A stretch of 64,000 nt of DNA from Mycocentrospora acerina (taxonomy: Eukaryota > Ascomycota > Dothideomycetes > Pleosporales), in assembly GCA_022701365.1 (NCBI GenBank), contig JAKUHH010000303.1, forward strand, positions 310,001 through 374,000. The letters run 5' to 3'. The translations under genes and the position numbers were made by a program. Within the stretch, counting starts at the first letter, position 1; every line of letters starts with the position of its first letter. Below, piece by piece: positions 31,596 to 42,700 of the stretch. The notes below the pieces were generated by a model that saw only the letters and a program-made list of their open reading frames with translations, searched no databases and was not told where the DNA came from.

Positions 31596-34500
31596 CTAAA
31601 AACTCACATACCCCGTATCCTCCCCTCCAGCATCATCCATCCATCCTTCCCCCACCTCTGCAAACACTGTTCCATGATGGTGATAGCCCCGTGCCATGCC
31701 CTCGCCTTCACCCCGCTCAACCCACTCGTCATTGTTGACGTCACGCCAGATGCGCTGGAAGTAGAGACGCAGAGAGCGCAGCCCACGCAGATAGCCGCGA
31801 TCTACTCCGTCGGGGTCTTGCGGCGGGCAGGGGAGATCGTCGGGCAGAGCGTCTTCGGCCGTGATGCAGTTGGCAAAGTCGACAATCTTGAGCTTGATTT
31901 CAGAGTAGCCTTTGGACGACGAGTTGGCATTGGGGTTCGATGTTGGTGCTGGGCCGGGCGATGCATCTCCCAGTGGTGTCGTGGGAGCATCTTCAGTGCT
32001 TGGTGTAGAGGGTGCTGTTGGCGTAGATAGTGAGTCCTTGTCTTTTGGCTCGCCATCGCCGCGATCGTAGAGCATGAGCAAACTGCTAGCATAAAATCTA
32101 TAGCCCGGTAGTTTGCGAATCTTGCGTTCGAGTTGGCTGATTTTCTCTAGGATAACCGGTATGTGTCGAGTCGCTGCTTTGTATCCAGTCCCGTCCCAAA
32201 AGAACTTTTTGAGCGCGTCTTGAAATTCTTTCCCAGCTTTTAGGTCACGTCCATAGTACTTGTCTTCAAAAACGTAGCTCTGCGTCTTGACATTCCAAAT
32301 CTGCATACCACAAACACGGACACCGAGCTCACGACTGGTCGTCATTTGACATTTGCGACGCTGAGAGCGCTGCTTCTTCTCGTCCGCTTCAACACCATAC
32401 TGCCGAGTACCCATCTTTAAATCTAAAACGCAAGGTTTCACCATTCCCGCTGTGAGATCTTCCATGAGAATAAAATGCTGAACACGCTCGTCGGATTGTT
32501 GTTGGGCTTGTTCGGGATTCGACGGCTCAGCAGCCGGTGCTGGCATACTTTTGCTACCCGAAGTCGCTGAATTTGGAGGCAACAGACCCTCTAGCGCCTG
32601 CTCTTTCTTTTGATCAACGAGAACACCATTCTTACGTGAAGATGGGCCCCCTCCGGATCCGTTTGGAAGCGAATTAACCTTTTGGTCCTCGTCCATAGCA
32701 AAGACTTCTTCCTCTCCATTGCCACCGTAGCCACCCTCCTCTTCATAAAACTCTAGATTGTGCCTGCGTTCAGAGTCGATTCCGCAGGGCCTTCGCATTA
32801 GTCCGCTACCAGAATGACGACGCCGAGGTATGTTTGATACTGGAGGATGCAGTGCGTCTGAAATTTTTCCATTCGTCTCTTGCAGTGAACCGAATTCGAT
32901 AGCGTGATCGCTCGCACTCGACGCTTGTCGACGCGCTGCAGCCTTCAAAACTTGTTTACGGGTAGACTCTTCAGTCGCTCCTGGTACCAAGGCGGAAACA
33001 TCTGTACTGTTTCTCCTTATGGTAGGCGCAGATCCAGCAATTGCCTGTGACGCATCATTCCCCAATCTACGGGACGGAATGCCGTGGTGGTGATGGCGAT
33101 GACGATGATGAATCGTAGGAGGTGCAAAGACCTGGCGAAGTACTTCAGCCTGCAACTTCGTGTTGATGGTTGTGACGCCCCAGCTATCTTGGTGTTGCAA
33201 TGAGGGCCTGGAAGCGTACTCAAAATCACTCTGGTTCCTCCGGTGGGGTGGAGCAGAATCGCAGGATTGACGTGTCCATGGTTCAGGCGTAGCCGATCGC
33301 GGTGGCACTTGGAATAGGTTATCCGGAATTATATGCCGGTTGTTCTCGAATATGACTTGAGGAACGGGCATGATTTGTTGTGAGTGACTGACCATGCGCG
33401 GTTTGTTTTCGGTACTCGCATCTTTATTGGAATCCGGCTCTTGTTGAGAAGTAGGATTAGACTTTGACGTCGATCCATTCGCAGAATCTGCCTTGGCTTT
33501 GTCTTTGTCTTTGTCGGTCTTCTTTTTCTTGGGAGCCTTGCGATAAGTGACATTAAGAACACCAATGTACCTAGAAAACAGCATATTGTTAGCAAGATTA
33601 CTCTTAACACATGGTTGCAGGATGGATAGTGATATCTTTGCTGGAGTTTCAGCTCCAATCTAACCAAGTGCTGACGAGTGATTTCGTACCTTGGCAGGAA
33701 CTCCAAAAGTTCCGGGTGATGTCTCTCTACCGTTTCATAGAACTCGTTCTCGTGGTTATTGAGCTGTTTGCATACTGCCCTTCTTGAAAAACGATATACT
33801 GTGGAATGGCCACCCACTTGATGATCATACGGTTTCAGCTCGACAGCGCCAAGTGGGACGGGCGGCTGATGAACAGCAACAGGAGGAGCCTTATATTCCT
33901 GTTTGCGTGGTGTTGCAGTGGGTGTGGTACCTAAATCATCACTCTCACCAGATTCATAACCTTGGAGTGAGTGATACGACTCGGCGAGGGACTCAGATTC
34001 AGATTCAGATTCAGCTGAAACGACATCAACAGATGCAGATGTCAACGGCTTGACGTCGTCTATCTGCACTGAAGGTGTCGCAGAAATGTCACCATGTAGG
34101 CATTGATTGGTATCTTGAGACTGTAGAGAAATTTCTACTTCCTGCGGCGTCCGAACAGTTTCTTCCGCAGCCCAGCCTCTAGGTACCTTGCTAGTGTTTA
34201 CCGGACTTTCCTTTCGGATTTCCTCAATTTCTGCCTTCCGATCCTGTTCTTCTGTTGGAATCTGTTTGCTTGTTTTGAGCTGGCGATGGGGAAAGTAGAG
34301 AGCCGAGGAGATTTGTTCTCTCTCCGAGTCATCTTCTTCCTCAGACGCCGGTGAACGACTTGGGCTGTCCTTGACTTTAGATTGGAAATAGTCAGACGCT
34401 TCATCCTGCTCGTGCGCAGTTCCATTGGTAGAAGCATACGCGTTGAGCTTGTCGACAACCGACGTAGGAATACTCCTAGAGATTGATGAACTAGATTGGG

Positions 34501-35647
34501 CGCTAGGGGTAAGACTTCCAAAGTTTCTGATCTCTTCAAGAAGGTGCAATGGGAGCTGGCTGTGGCCGTTCATCTCTGTCTGCGGCCTGAGGTTTGCTTT
34601 GGGATGGGAGGTGGTCACTGGAAATGTCTCAGAACGAGGTGTCGGCGCCTTTTCAAAATAGGACTCGAAGGGACCGGCCTGTGGTGATTGTATTGCCGAT
34701 GGGGTGCGCGACGATCTTTGCAGGTGCTCGGGTAGAGACGATCCCTCCTCGTGAAGGGCAGAGAGTGTTTGCTCAGTAGATCGACGATCCTTTGGCCGAG
34801 AGTCCCGCTTCTTCTGTTCCTCAGCACCGTCCGCGTCCTTGAAGACACGCAGGTAGTGGCTCGCCTTGCGACTACGCGCTGCTGCCGTGGGCTGTTCGGT
34901 TTTGGGCAGTGTCGCTTCAATCTTCTTTCCTAGGCGAGAGTCCAGTGAGGGGTCTTCCTGAGCGTCGTGGCCTTTGAAGGGTAAAGGCTTCCCTTCTCGC
35001 CATTCCCTATTTCGCCGTCTCTCTTCACTGTCCGTCAATGCATCGTACAGCGAGGACTGGACGACGGGGTGGTGGAGTGTAGTCGGTCGGTGAACGGGAG
35101 AGTCGACGGGGCTCATGTACGGCGGGGGGCTGTGTGTCCGTTCTCCCAGTCCCATATCATTGCCAATGGATGTGTGCGGGTTGAAGCTGGTGGCGAGGAG
35201 GGCCTTGTGGTCTTGCAGGACGGCGGGAGGATGGGTTGACTGCTTGCGGCGGAAGACGGGAGGGTCAATCAGTCGCCTCTGGAGTGGTGCGGGGGCTGCC
35301 ATGTCGGATAAACTGTGTTCGAGGGCATCGTCGTGTGTGTGCGGTTTGCGTGCAGTGGCTCGCGGCGAGGACGCGGGCGTGTTGTCCGAGGTCAGGTACG
35401 TAGTCGCAAAGATGCTGTCGCGCTCCGACAGCTGCGGGCGATCGACAGACGACGTCCAGAGGTGGTGCTCCTGCGCGTTGGGAACAGTCTTGGAGCGGCC
35501 CGTCTGCGCAAGGCTTTTGGGCGTCAGATCCCCTGGGCTGGGGGAACTTGGGCGGTGGGGAGCTCCATGGCGTGGATCCTGCGGCGCATTTGACCTCACC
35601 GATGCGGGTGGTGAGGTGTGTCTCGGGGCGTGCGGATGCGGTGACAT
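31596..35647 (-). CDS. KCS1: Inositol hexakisphosphate kinase Kcs1
   Basis: Two exons, 35647-33690 and 33570-31596 (119-nt intron, joining LPR to YIGVLNV), 1310 residues. The first 600 residues are Ser/Pro-rich and disordered. The catalytic core starts at HQVGGHSTVYRFSRRAVCKQ and is interrupted by about 330 disordered residues. It continues with HFILMEDLTAGMVKPCVLDL and the family signature PxxxDxKxG (P1032, D1036, K1038, G1040). FYASSLLMLYDRG and the metal-binding IVDFAN (D1217) follow. Family knowledge: makes 5-diphosphoinositol pentakisphosphate (5-InsP7) from InsP6, acting in phosphate signalling, vacuole function and stress. The ending GYVSF overlaps a potential donor (GTGAGT), but VSF/Y looks like a normal family end. 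A SESESES run comes from an AGATTC repeat near 33990. Confidence 0.95.
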
Positions 35648-36903
35648 GGGGCCGACATTGGTCAGGCCGTCTGCAAGGCACTGGTGAGGGTGCGTGGCCG
35701 ACTGTTTGGCAGATATTGCCGGGCGGGTGCCGGGATCGTCGACGTTGGGGCAGGCCAGGACAGCGGAAGGCTAGCGGGCGGCGCTGGCAAAGAGAGGGCA
35801 GTTGAGGCGGCGATACACGGTGCTGGCGACGGACAGCGAGTGAGGATTGCACGTTCTGGCGTTGTGTGGACGGACGTTGGACCTAAGGGAGTGGCGCAGA
35901 GATATTGGAAGCGAAGGCCCAATGACGTCTCTGCCGACTTTTCCAGTGACCACGCGCGATGCAGTGACCGTGCAGAGGTGCGTTCGCGTCGTGTGCCAGG
36001 CTGTCGTCTGTCTGTGGAGAGCAAGGCCAGGGCAGATGGACAGCAATTGTTTCCTCGCCGTGTGCGCTCTTTCTGCGCCGACTGGCGAAGCCATGGATGG
36101 GCTCCTATGCTTGGGCAGCCGCGACTGCGACGTCTGTGCGTGCCATTGCAATAGTTCGTCATGGAGAGACACCACGGGGGACTGGATAGCGAGACGGGGC
36201 GACTGCAGATTGGCTAATCAGAGGGCGTGTTTACACTTGCTCATGTCGGCGTCATTTAGACGTGCCTTCAACCCCTCCGGAACGCATCTTGAACCTCACC
36301 CAAACCATGTCCATGCACGATAGGCCAACTCCCACAATCACCATGCGATCGACACGCGCAGACACGAGCAGGCGCCCCAGTCAGAATACAAATGCACATC
36401 GTGATACAAGCTAGCCTTTGCAACTACCGACTTCTGTCTTTCCTCACTGCCCGTGTCCCAGTCTTCATCTCGCTCCTTCCCACTGCTTCTCACTGCACGC
36501 TGCCAACTCTACCACGGATACACAACTCTTAATCCCAGGCCCTCTCGTACAGCACGTGTGCAAGTTCCTGAGCCTTATCGTCCAATCACCGCAGAACGTG
36601 GGTGCTCACCGCAATTGTATTTCGACTACTGCTGCACGCCGCTGTTGATGGAAACTTCGAGATTATGGCAATCAGCCAATGGGTTGGAATCTTCTGGAGT
36701 GGGCCACTAAGTGGCATCTGGACTCGCTGCGTGTTTCCAGACGACGTTGTGCTGAAGGCTGCCAAGAATACCATGCAAAGGACAAGGGCATGAGCAACGA
36801 ATCCTCTCGTGCTGTGCATGCTTTTGTTCGCAACTCTGGTTTATGACAACATGATTTGCTCTTTCCAAATTTTAATCATCATCGTACACATCAGCAAACG
36901 TGC
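35648..36903. other. Spacer upstream of KCS1, no gene seen
   Basis: Promoter and leader of KCS1, then sequence downstream of the 36904 gene. Frames on both strands are overlapping, low in hydrophobic structure and without recognisable motifs. Confidence 0.6.
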
Positions 36904-39153
36904 TCATGTGTCGCCGAGTTTCTGCAAAAATCTATCTGTAAAGTGCAAATTACTGCTACGGCTACAATCGCCCAGTGACGTGTGAACGTCCAATTGAGGC
37001 AACTCCACGTCGCTGATTGACCTCCTCGAGTTCTTCATCAAAGATCCTTGTGAGGCCTGTGAGACCTGTGAGGCCCTTTCGTTGACAAAGCTCCAGAGCG
37101 ACGTGGTCGTGTTCTTCTCTTTCAGTGGCACTCGATTGAGGGTGGGACTTTTGGCGGGTGAACTGCCCACCCTCGATTCTTCGTCGTATCGTGGAAGTAG
37201 AGTGAATCTTAAACTACTTTGTTGAGCTCGTTCATCCTTTTTCTTGGCTGTGCTGAACGCAAACGGCGAAACGGCAGTGAAGAGGTCCTGTGTGCTAATG
37301 GGTGGGCCGCGAAACACGCTTTCTGATGGACGGGATTTGTCTAATGGAGCCTTCAAGTCAGAGAAAGGGGTGTTTACAAAGCCGGGTTCGGTCCAGTTTG
37401 GTCGTCGCGTATCGTTCTGAGATTGCGTCGAAGATCGAGGGGTTTCGGATGACATTGCAGGAAACGAGCCCTCTTGAAATTCGAGCCGAGCAAGCAACAT
37501 GGCAGCCTGAGTCGAGTACATTGAATTTTGGTTAGTATACATAGACGGTTGGCCTTGTTCTCCCTCTACGCCAAAATTTTCTAAATTTTCCATCTCTTCT
37601 ACTTCAGAGCGATCAATGCTCGCGTCTACATTTTCCTCCACAGCGCTAATCTCCTGGATGGCATCCAGATTCTGGGAGGGTTGTTTGACTGAAGCATGGG
37701 TATTTTCTGTCGAGGCAGTTGGTGAGCTAAAGTTGATAGCCCTTGGTCTTGGTTTTGATATGTTGTTGCCCCTTGATTTCGGGCCCCTAATCTTTCTGTA
37801 CGTAAATCCAGTCGACGCAGCCAGCGCTGGGGAAGCCACGAGATCATGGTGCACATAGTCCTGTGAGGATGGCTCCTGTGAGGACACACGACTGGTACGT
37901 TCATCTTCACATTTTGCTGATACACTAGATACTGGCAATGGATCGATGTGTTGTTCCACAGATTGCACCGATATTGAGGTTCTGTAGATAGTGGCTGGGA
38001 CAAGCATCTGAACATCTCCTGTATTTTGCGTTTGTAGCGAGAGCGTGTTAGATTCAGTTTGAACAGTAGCAGGTGTATGATAAACCATTGCTGCTTGTGC
38101 GTGTTGAGTATTCTGGCTGTTGCGAGATGACATGTCATCCTCCTCTTGAGCAGAGTCTGCTCGATGTCGTGCAGAGCTCGAGATCTCAGCATTAGCCAGG
38201 CTGGCGAGCTCAGTTACTTCTACTGGTTGCACATACGGTGTAACAGTAGAGTTTGATGTGCGACTGCCGTTGTCTGCAATTGGCCTCATGGGTGATGAGA
38301 TGATCATGGATGCGGAGGCGCTTGATCTCCAGCCTTCGGGAATAGCTTCTTCCGCGGGCGGACACTGGCGGTGCAGCGGTGCCTTTGGAAGAGACAGATA
38401 CCGCTCTCGTCCTAGACTGTATTGCGCGTTTGTACTCCGCGAGAGTGTTGGTGATGCAATCGATGCACTGCTTGTAGGCTGATTGGCATTGATTCTCCTT
38501 TGGGGTGCAGGACGTCGCAACCAGAAAGGGTTAGATAACGGAGATTGGGTTTGTATGTATTCTGCAGTGCTGGCGCTGAAGCAGTCGATTGCGCCGGATA
38601 TATTATGCTCTTCTACCAGAGAGGCCGTTGGTGGAGGTGCTTCCAAGTTGTCGAAACTCTGTGCATGCTCGCAGTACTCCAAATCAGCCCTGGCTGCCCT
38701 GGACGCCTCGGGGGATACGGCCCGCGATGCCTGCGATCTTCTCTTCGCGTCCTTTGCGAGTGGGACTTTCAGGCTCTGCCTGGTCGTTCCCTGTGCTCTT
38801 GCACGGTTGTCGCGAGGCCTCGCCCTTCTGTCGACTGCGATTCTGGGTTTGCTTGGCAATGCCTCCCTTTGGGGACTCTGTGTTCTCCCTGAGCTCTGCG
38901 CTCTCTCTGTCCAAGGGTTTCTCCAGCCATTGCCAAAGGGCCCCTTCAAGCCCGCCGCCAGTATGACGGGTGTCCTGGCGCGATAGTACTGCAACGCAAT
39001 TGCCTCTACTCTCCGCCTCTTCGCCGCTTGCAGTTGTGGGTCGTGGTAGTGGGGTGGGAGGTCTTCTACGAGGTCGTCCAGGTCGATGTCAGCGTAGTGG
39101 TCGGCGTCCTGGCTCCGCTTCCACTGCAGGTGAGGATGCAGCGTGCGAGGCAT
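36904..39153 (-). CDS. Large disordered fungal protein of unknown function
   Basis: Single exon, 749 residues. The frame is open up to 39309, but its first codon there is TTG. The first ATG is at 39153 (MPRTLHPHLQWKR), which I take as the start. The ordered part is the first 100 residues: MPRTLHPHLQWKRSQ, an acidic LDDLVEDLPPHYHD, then AAKRRRVEAIALQYYRARTP and LKGPFGNGWRNPW. The rest is Ser/Thr/Gln-rich with many SP/TP sites, and basic stretches suggest a nuclear location. A short motif near the C-terminus (TSLWSFVNERASQ) may be a second conserved segment. I do not recognise a family. It is divergent from the Cdc11-like gene. Confidence 0.8.
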   Translation of the reverse strand: MPRTLHPHLQWKRSQDADHYADIDLDDLVEDLPPHYHDPQLQAAKRRRVEAIALQYYRARTPVILAAGLKGPFGNGWRNPWTERAQSSGRTQSPQREALPSKPRIAVDRRARPRDNRARAQGTTRQSLKVPLAKDAKRRSQASRAVSPEASRAARADLEYCEHAQSFDNLEAPPPTASLVEEHNISGAIDCFSASTAEYIQTQSPLSNPFWLRRPAPQRRINANQPTSSASIASPTLSRSTNAQYSLGRERYLSLPKAPLHRQCPPAEEAIPEGWRSSASASMIISSPMRPIADNGSRTSNSTVTPYVQPVEVTELASLANAEISSSARHRADSAQEEDDMSSRNSQNTQHAQAAMVYHTPATVQTESNTLSLQTQNTGDVQMLVPATIYRTSISVQSVEQHIDPLPVSSVSAKCEDERTSRVSSQEPSSQDYVHHDLVASPALAASTGFTYRKIRGPKSRGNNISKPRPRAINFSSPTASTENTHASVKQPSQNLDAIQEISAVEENVDASIDRSEVEEMENLENFGVEGEQGQPSMYTNQNSMYSTQAAMLLARLEFQEGSFPAMSSETPRSSTQSQNDTRRPNWTEPGFVNTPFSDLKAPLDKSRPSESVFRGPPISTQDLFTAVSPFAFSTAKKKDERAQQSSLRFTLLPRYDEESRVGSSPAKSPTLNRVPLKEKNTTTSLWSFVNERASQVSQASQGSLMKNSRRSISDVELPQLDVHTSLGDCSRSSNLHFTDRFLQKLGDT

Positions 39154-39705
39154 CGCACGGTGGGCGGCGTCTATGCCGAGCCACGGCTGTTTCTCCAGCC
39201 GCGCCAAGTGGCTCCAGTGTAGGAGGCAGACGCACACAGCAGCAGCTGTCGTGTAGAGATGGGTGGGCCGAGGTGCTTTTGGGCGGTGCGATGACGTTGC
39301 CACGGCCAAGGACAGTGCGATCAGCTGCTGCGTCGTCGAGCAGCGGTGCGCGGGCAGTGGAGACTGGGCCAGAGTCTGCCGGCAGTTCGCACGTCAGCCA
39401 TGCAAGTCACGACGGCTGCTCGCACGGTGTTTGCGAGGGCGGCAAGTGGGCCCTGGTTGCTGGGGAGACGGCAGGCGCGCCCCACTGTAGCGGGGGATCT
39501 GATGCGATAGGCGGAGCGGCGTGCATATTGACACGACCACACCGACCACCGACCACGCCAACCACACCGACCTAGGCGCGCAAGGTTGTTCGCTACACCG
39601 CCCGCCGCCCACGAACTCCAGTGCACGATGCAGTTTGCGCCTACATAGCATCTTCCCTGCGCCTTCTCCGCAAAAGTCTGCCCGCCGCCGTCTCTCGACA
39701 CCGCC
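39154..39705. other. Divergent promoter, unknown gene / Cdc11-like
   Basis: 552 bp, GC-rich on the left and CCGACC/CCACC-rich before the Cdc11-like ATG. No ORF is supported. Confidence 0.65.
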
Positions 39706-42700
39706 ATGGCCAGCGCAACACAGCCGTGGCTGGAGGACCTGTCCGAGGAGTGGATAGCCCAGCCCTCGCCGCGCGACTCAGGCGACGACCCCGCGACACA
39801 GACGCAGAGCGTCCCGCCCAAGCTGCGCAGTCGCATCCCACGCATACGCCGCTCGTCGGGCGCCTGCTCAGAGGTCCACGTCCGCCCCGTCACCCGCGAC
39901 CAGAGGCCCAAGCCCAGGAGCGCCCTGGCCGAGCGCAGCCTCAGTGAGACCAACCTCTCTCCCCAGCCCTCGCCTTCGCCCTCGCCCTTGCCCGACACGT
40001 CGCGTCTCGAGCACTCGCGCTCTGCCTCGGACTCGTTTGCCTCGGACTCGCTGGGCTCCGTCCTCTACGGTACCGTGGCACACAACCCAGTCGCGAGGTC
40101 GCCTGCCAGGGAGAATGGCGCCCCCGACACCACCCCCGAGTGGAGGCGCCGCCTGGTCATGGGCGAAGTGGGCTATGGCAACCAGACGGACCTCTTTGGC
40201 CCCTCGGGCCTAGAGAACATCTTCCAGAAGCCCGCCGAGAACACCTCAGACGCACCCGCACCACAGTCGAAGCGCAAGCTCGGCCTGCTCAGGGGCCTGG
40301 CCGCGATGCCCTCGAGCCCCCCACCGTGGCCAGCAGCTGCACAACACGGCCACGACGACTCCTCCTCCCACAACCAACTCGACCCAGAATTAGCCAACAA
40401 GGACGCCCAGTACCAGCGTCAGGACTCAGTACAGAGCGATCCAGCCCAGGACCAGGACGACTCGCTTTCCACACTCGCACCGAGAGCCTCTGATCAGGAA
40501 CCCCCGCGGACAGTGAGCGGTCAGATCGAGTACGAGAACGAAAACTTCAGTCCAGTGTTCTTGACCACAAGCCTCGATGTTGGCAACCTCTCGACCACGA
40601 CCCCAAATTTCAGAGGATCCGAATTGGCGAACCGCTTACGACAGATTGGATCGCCCTTGCCCAGCCACTACCAAACTCCACAAGATGATAGTGCGTTGAG
40701 CCAGATTCGAGAGGACACGTCCTTCTCCAGGCTTCATGATGATTCACTACCCGAGGGCCTCCCTGCCGGTACTCCTGACATCGCAGACGTCGGCCGTTAC
40801 GTAGAACTCCGGAGAGGTGGATATTCACGTGAGGGATCGTTCCACACAAGGCCCCTCAGCCCATCCCCAGAGAGGAAATCTGAACCAGCCGCACCAACCA
40901 CCAGCAAGAACAACCTTCAGCGGACAACAAGCAACAAAGGAACTCCGACCGACGAGATCTCTAATCCCAAAACCCCTCATCGACATCCAAACCACTACCT
41001 GAGTCCGGAACGAGCAAAAAATCCAGGAAGCCCGCTGAAGCTCTTTGACGCGCACGACACATTCACGAGCAACAGGTTACAAAGAAGGCTTAGTCAGCTC
41101 GAAAACAAGCCTGAGAGCGTCACGTCGAGCAGCGCAAAGGGGAGCAAGACCGAATCAACAAAACCGGCGCAGAAGACATCGAGACTCACTTCGGTTGAAG
41201 AGATGAGCTTTCTGAACAGTGGGTTGAGTCCTGTTGCCCATGATACACATCAACCGCCACGTAGAGTAGGGACGTTTGGAGAAGGAGAGCTTAACAAGTA
41301 TCGCTTTTCGGGTGACTTCTCTGTTCTTACCTCTGAGGATTCGGAAGAAGATTCGAGTTTTCCAGACGGTTCGCCATCTGGGGATATCGCCCCACCTGGC
41401 AGTCGACAGCCGTTTAGGTTTCACGTTGAAGAATCACCTGTATCGCGCGAACCCTCCAAGAATAATAGGCAAAGTTCGGTCCGCGTATCTAATCCGTTCA
41501 GAACCGTCAGCCGCTCAAAACCACACTCGCATCGCGCAGCTTCTGCAGTCGATGATACGGAGAATCTGGAAGCTGAGCAAGAGTATGCAGAGGGCAAAAG
41601 AGGCCCGACCTCGCCGTTCAAGAACCCCACACCCAAGCGTAGAAGGACGATCCATTCGGTTGACAGCGAGGAAGAGGGAGAAAATGTCGTTCTTGACACC
41701 ACTGGGGAGAAGACTGCAGACGGCTCGCCTGTTGCAGCGCAGGCGATTGTTGGTCGAAAACGTATGGATCCGCGCTATGATTACCACGAAAACATGGCAG
41801 AAGCCGATATTCTGGCTCGCAGACACATTCTCAGGCCTCGAAATCCTACTCCCAGTCAGAGGAGACGCGATGAGATTGAGCAAGAGATTTTGGAAGCTAC
41901 AGAAGCATTTCTCATGTCTTCGCCAAAGCTCAACACCATTCGTGAACAACTCGAGCCCTCTGTTGAATTCAATGCTGATTCTGAGAGGGCTCGAGCAGCC
42001 GCTGTTGCTAACAAAGTTGCTGCGTTCAGTATGAGAAGGAACCAAGGCATGCGGCAAGAAACACGCAAACGATCTGTCACAACACAAGACTTTTTGGACG
42101 AGGCAGTGGCAATCATGAACTTCATCCGAGCAAAGGGTCGACCAATCAGCGACCTGAAGAGCCTAGAGGAAACGGAGGCCGAGTCTGAGATTATGGAAGA
42201 CGAGGAAGAGCATCTCTCGAGTTCGCTAACCTTTGAGAGGCCGCCTAGCCGCGAAGGGTATCATCTATCTGGATGGAGACAGCCAAATGTACGTCAAATG
42301 GACCCGAATGTCATGGATCACCTACGCAAATACGAAGAGAAAGAGACGGAGTCGTTCCTTAATTCCTCTGTCAATTCCGTTCTCTTTACGCAAATGGGAC
42401 GAGCAGCACCACAAGAAGACGATAGTGTGTTGATTAAACGAGACGACATGAATTCGCCGGATTACTCGAACCAGTCCAACAGAACAGATGACGCTGAAGA
42501 TCAACGACCAACAACGAGTGGCACAAATCGATCAGCAGGGTCCTCACTTGGACATACTGTCACCACGAATGTGTCTCGTCGATCTGACCAAGTCACGACC
42601 CTTATGCCTCAAGCAGTGGCACATCTGATTCCTCAGAAAATCGCAGGTATGAGCTTCGACCGAGAGAAGAACATCTGGACTCGTCAGAAGGGTCCAGCGA

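Noticed and set aside
31596..31615. Possible further intron at the KCS1 stop (GTGAGT)
   Set aside because: The stop directly gives the family-like ending VSF, and no downstream exon with conserved sequence was found.
39154..39309. N-terminal extension of the 36904 gene to 39309
   Set aside because: The first codon there is TTG, and the first in-frame ATG is at 39153.
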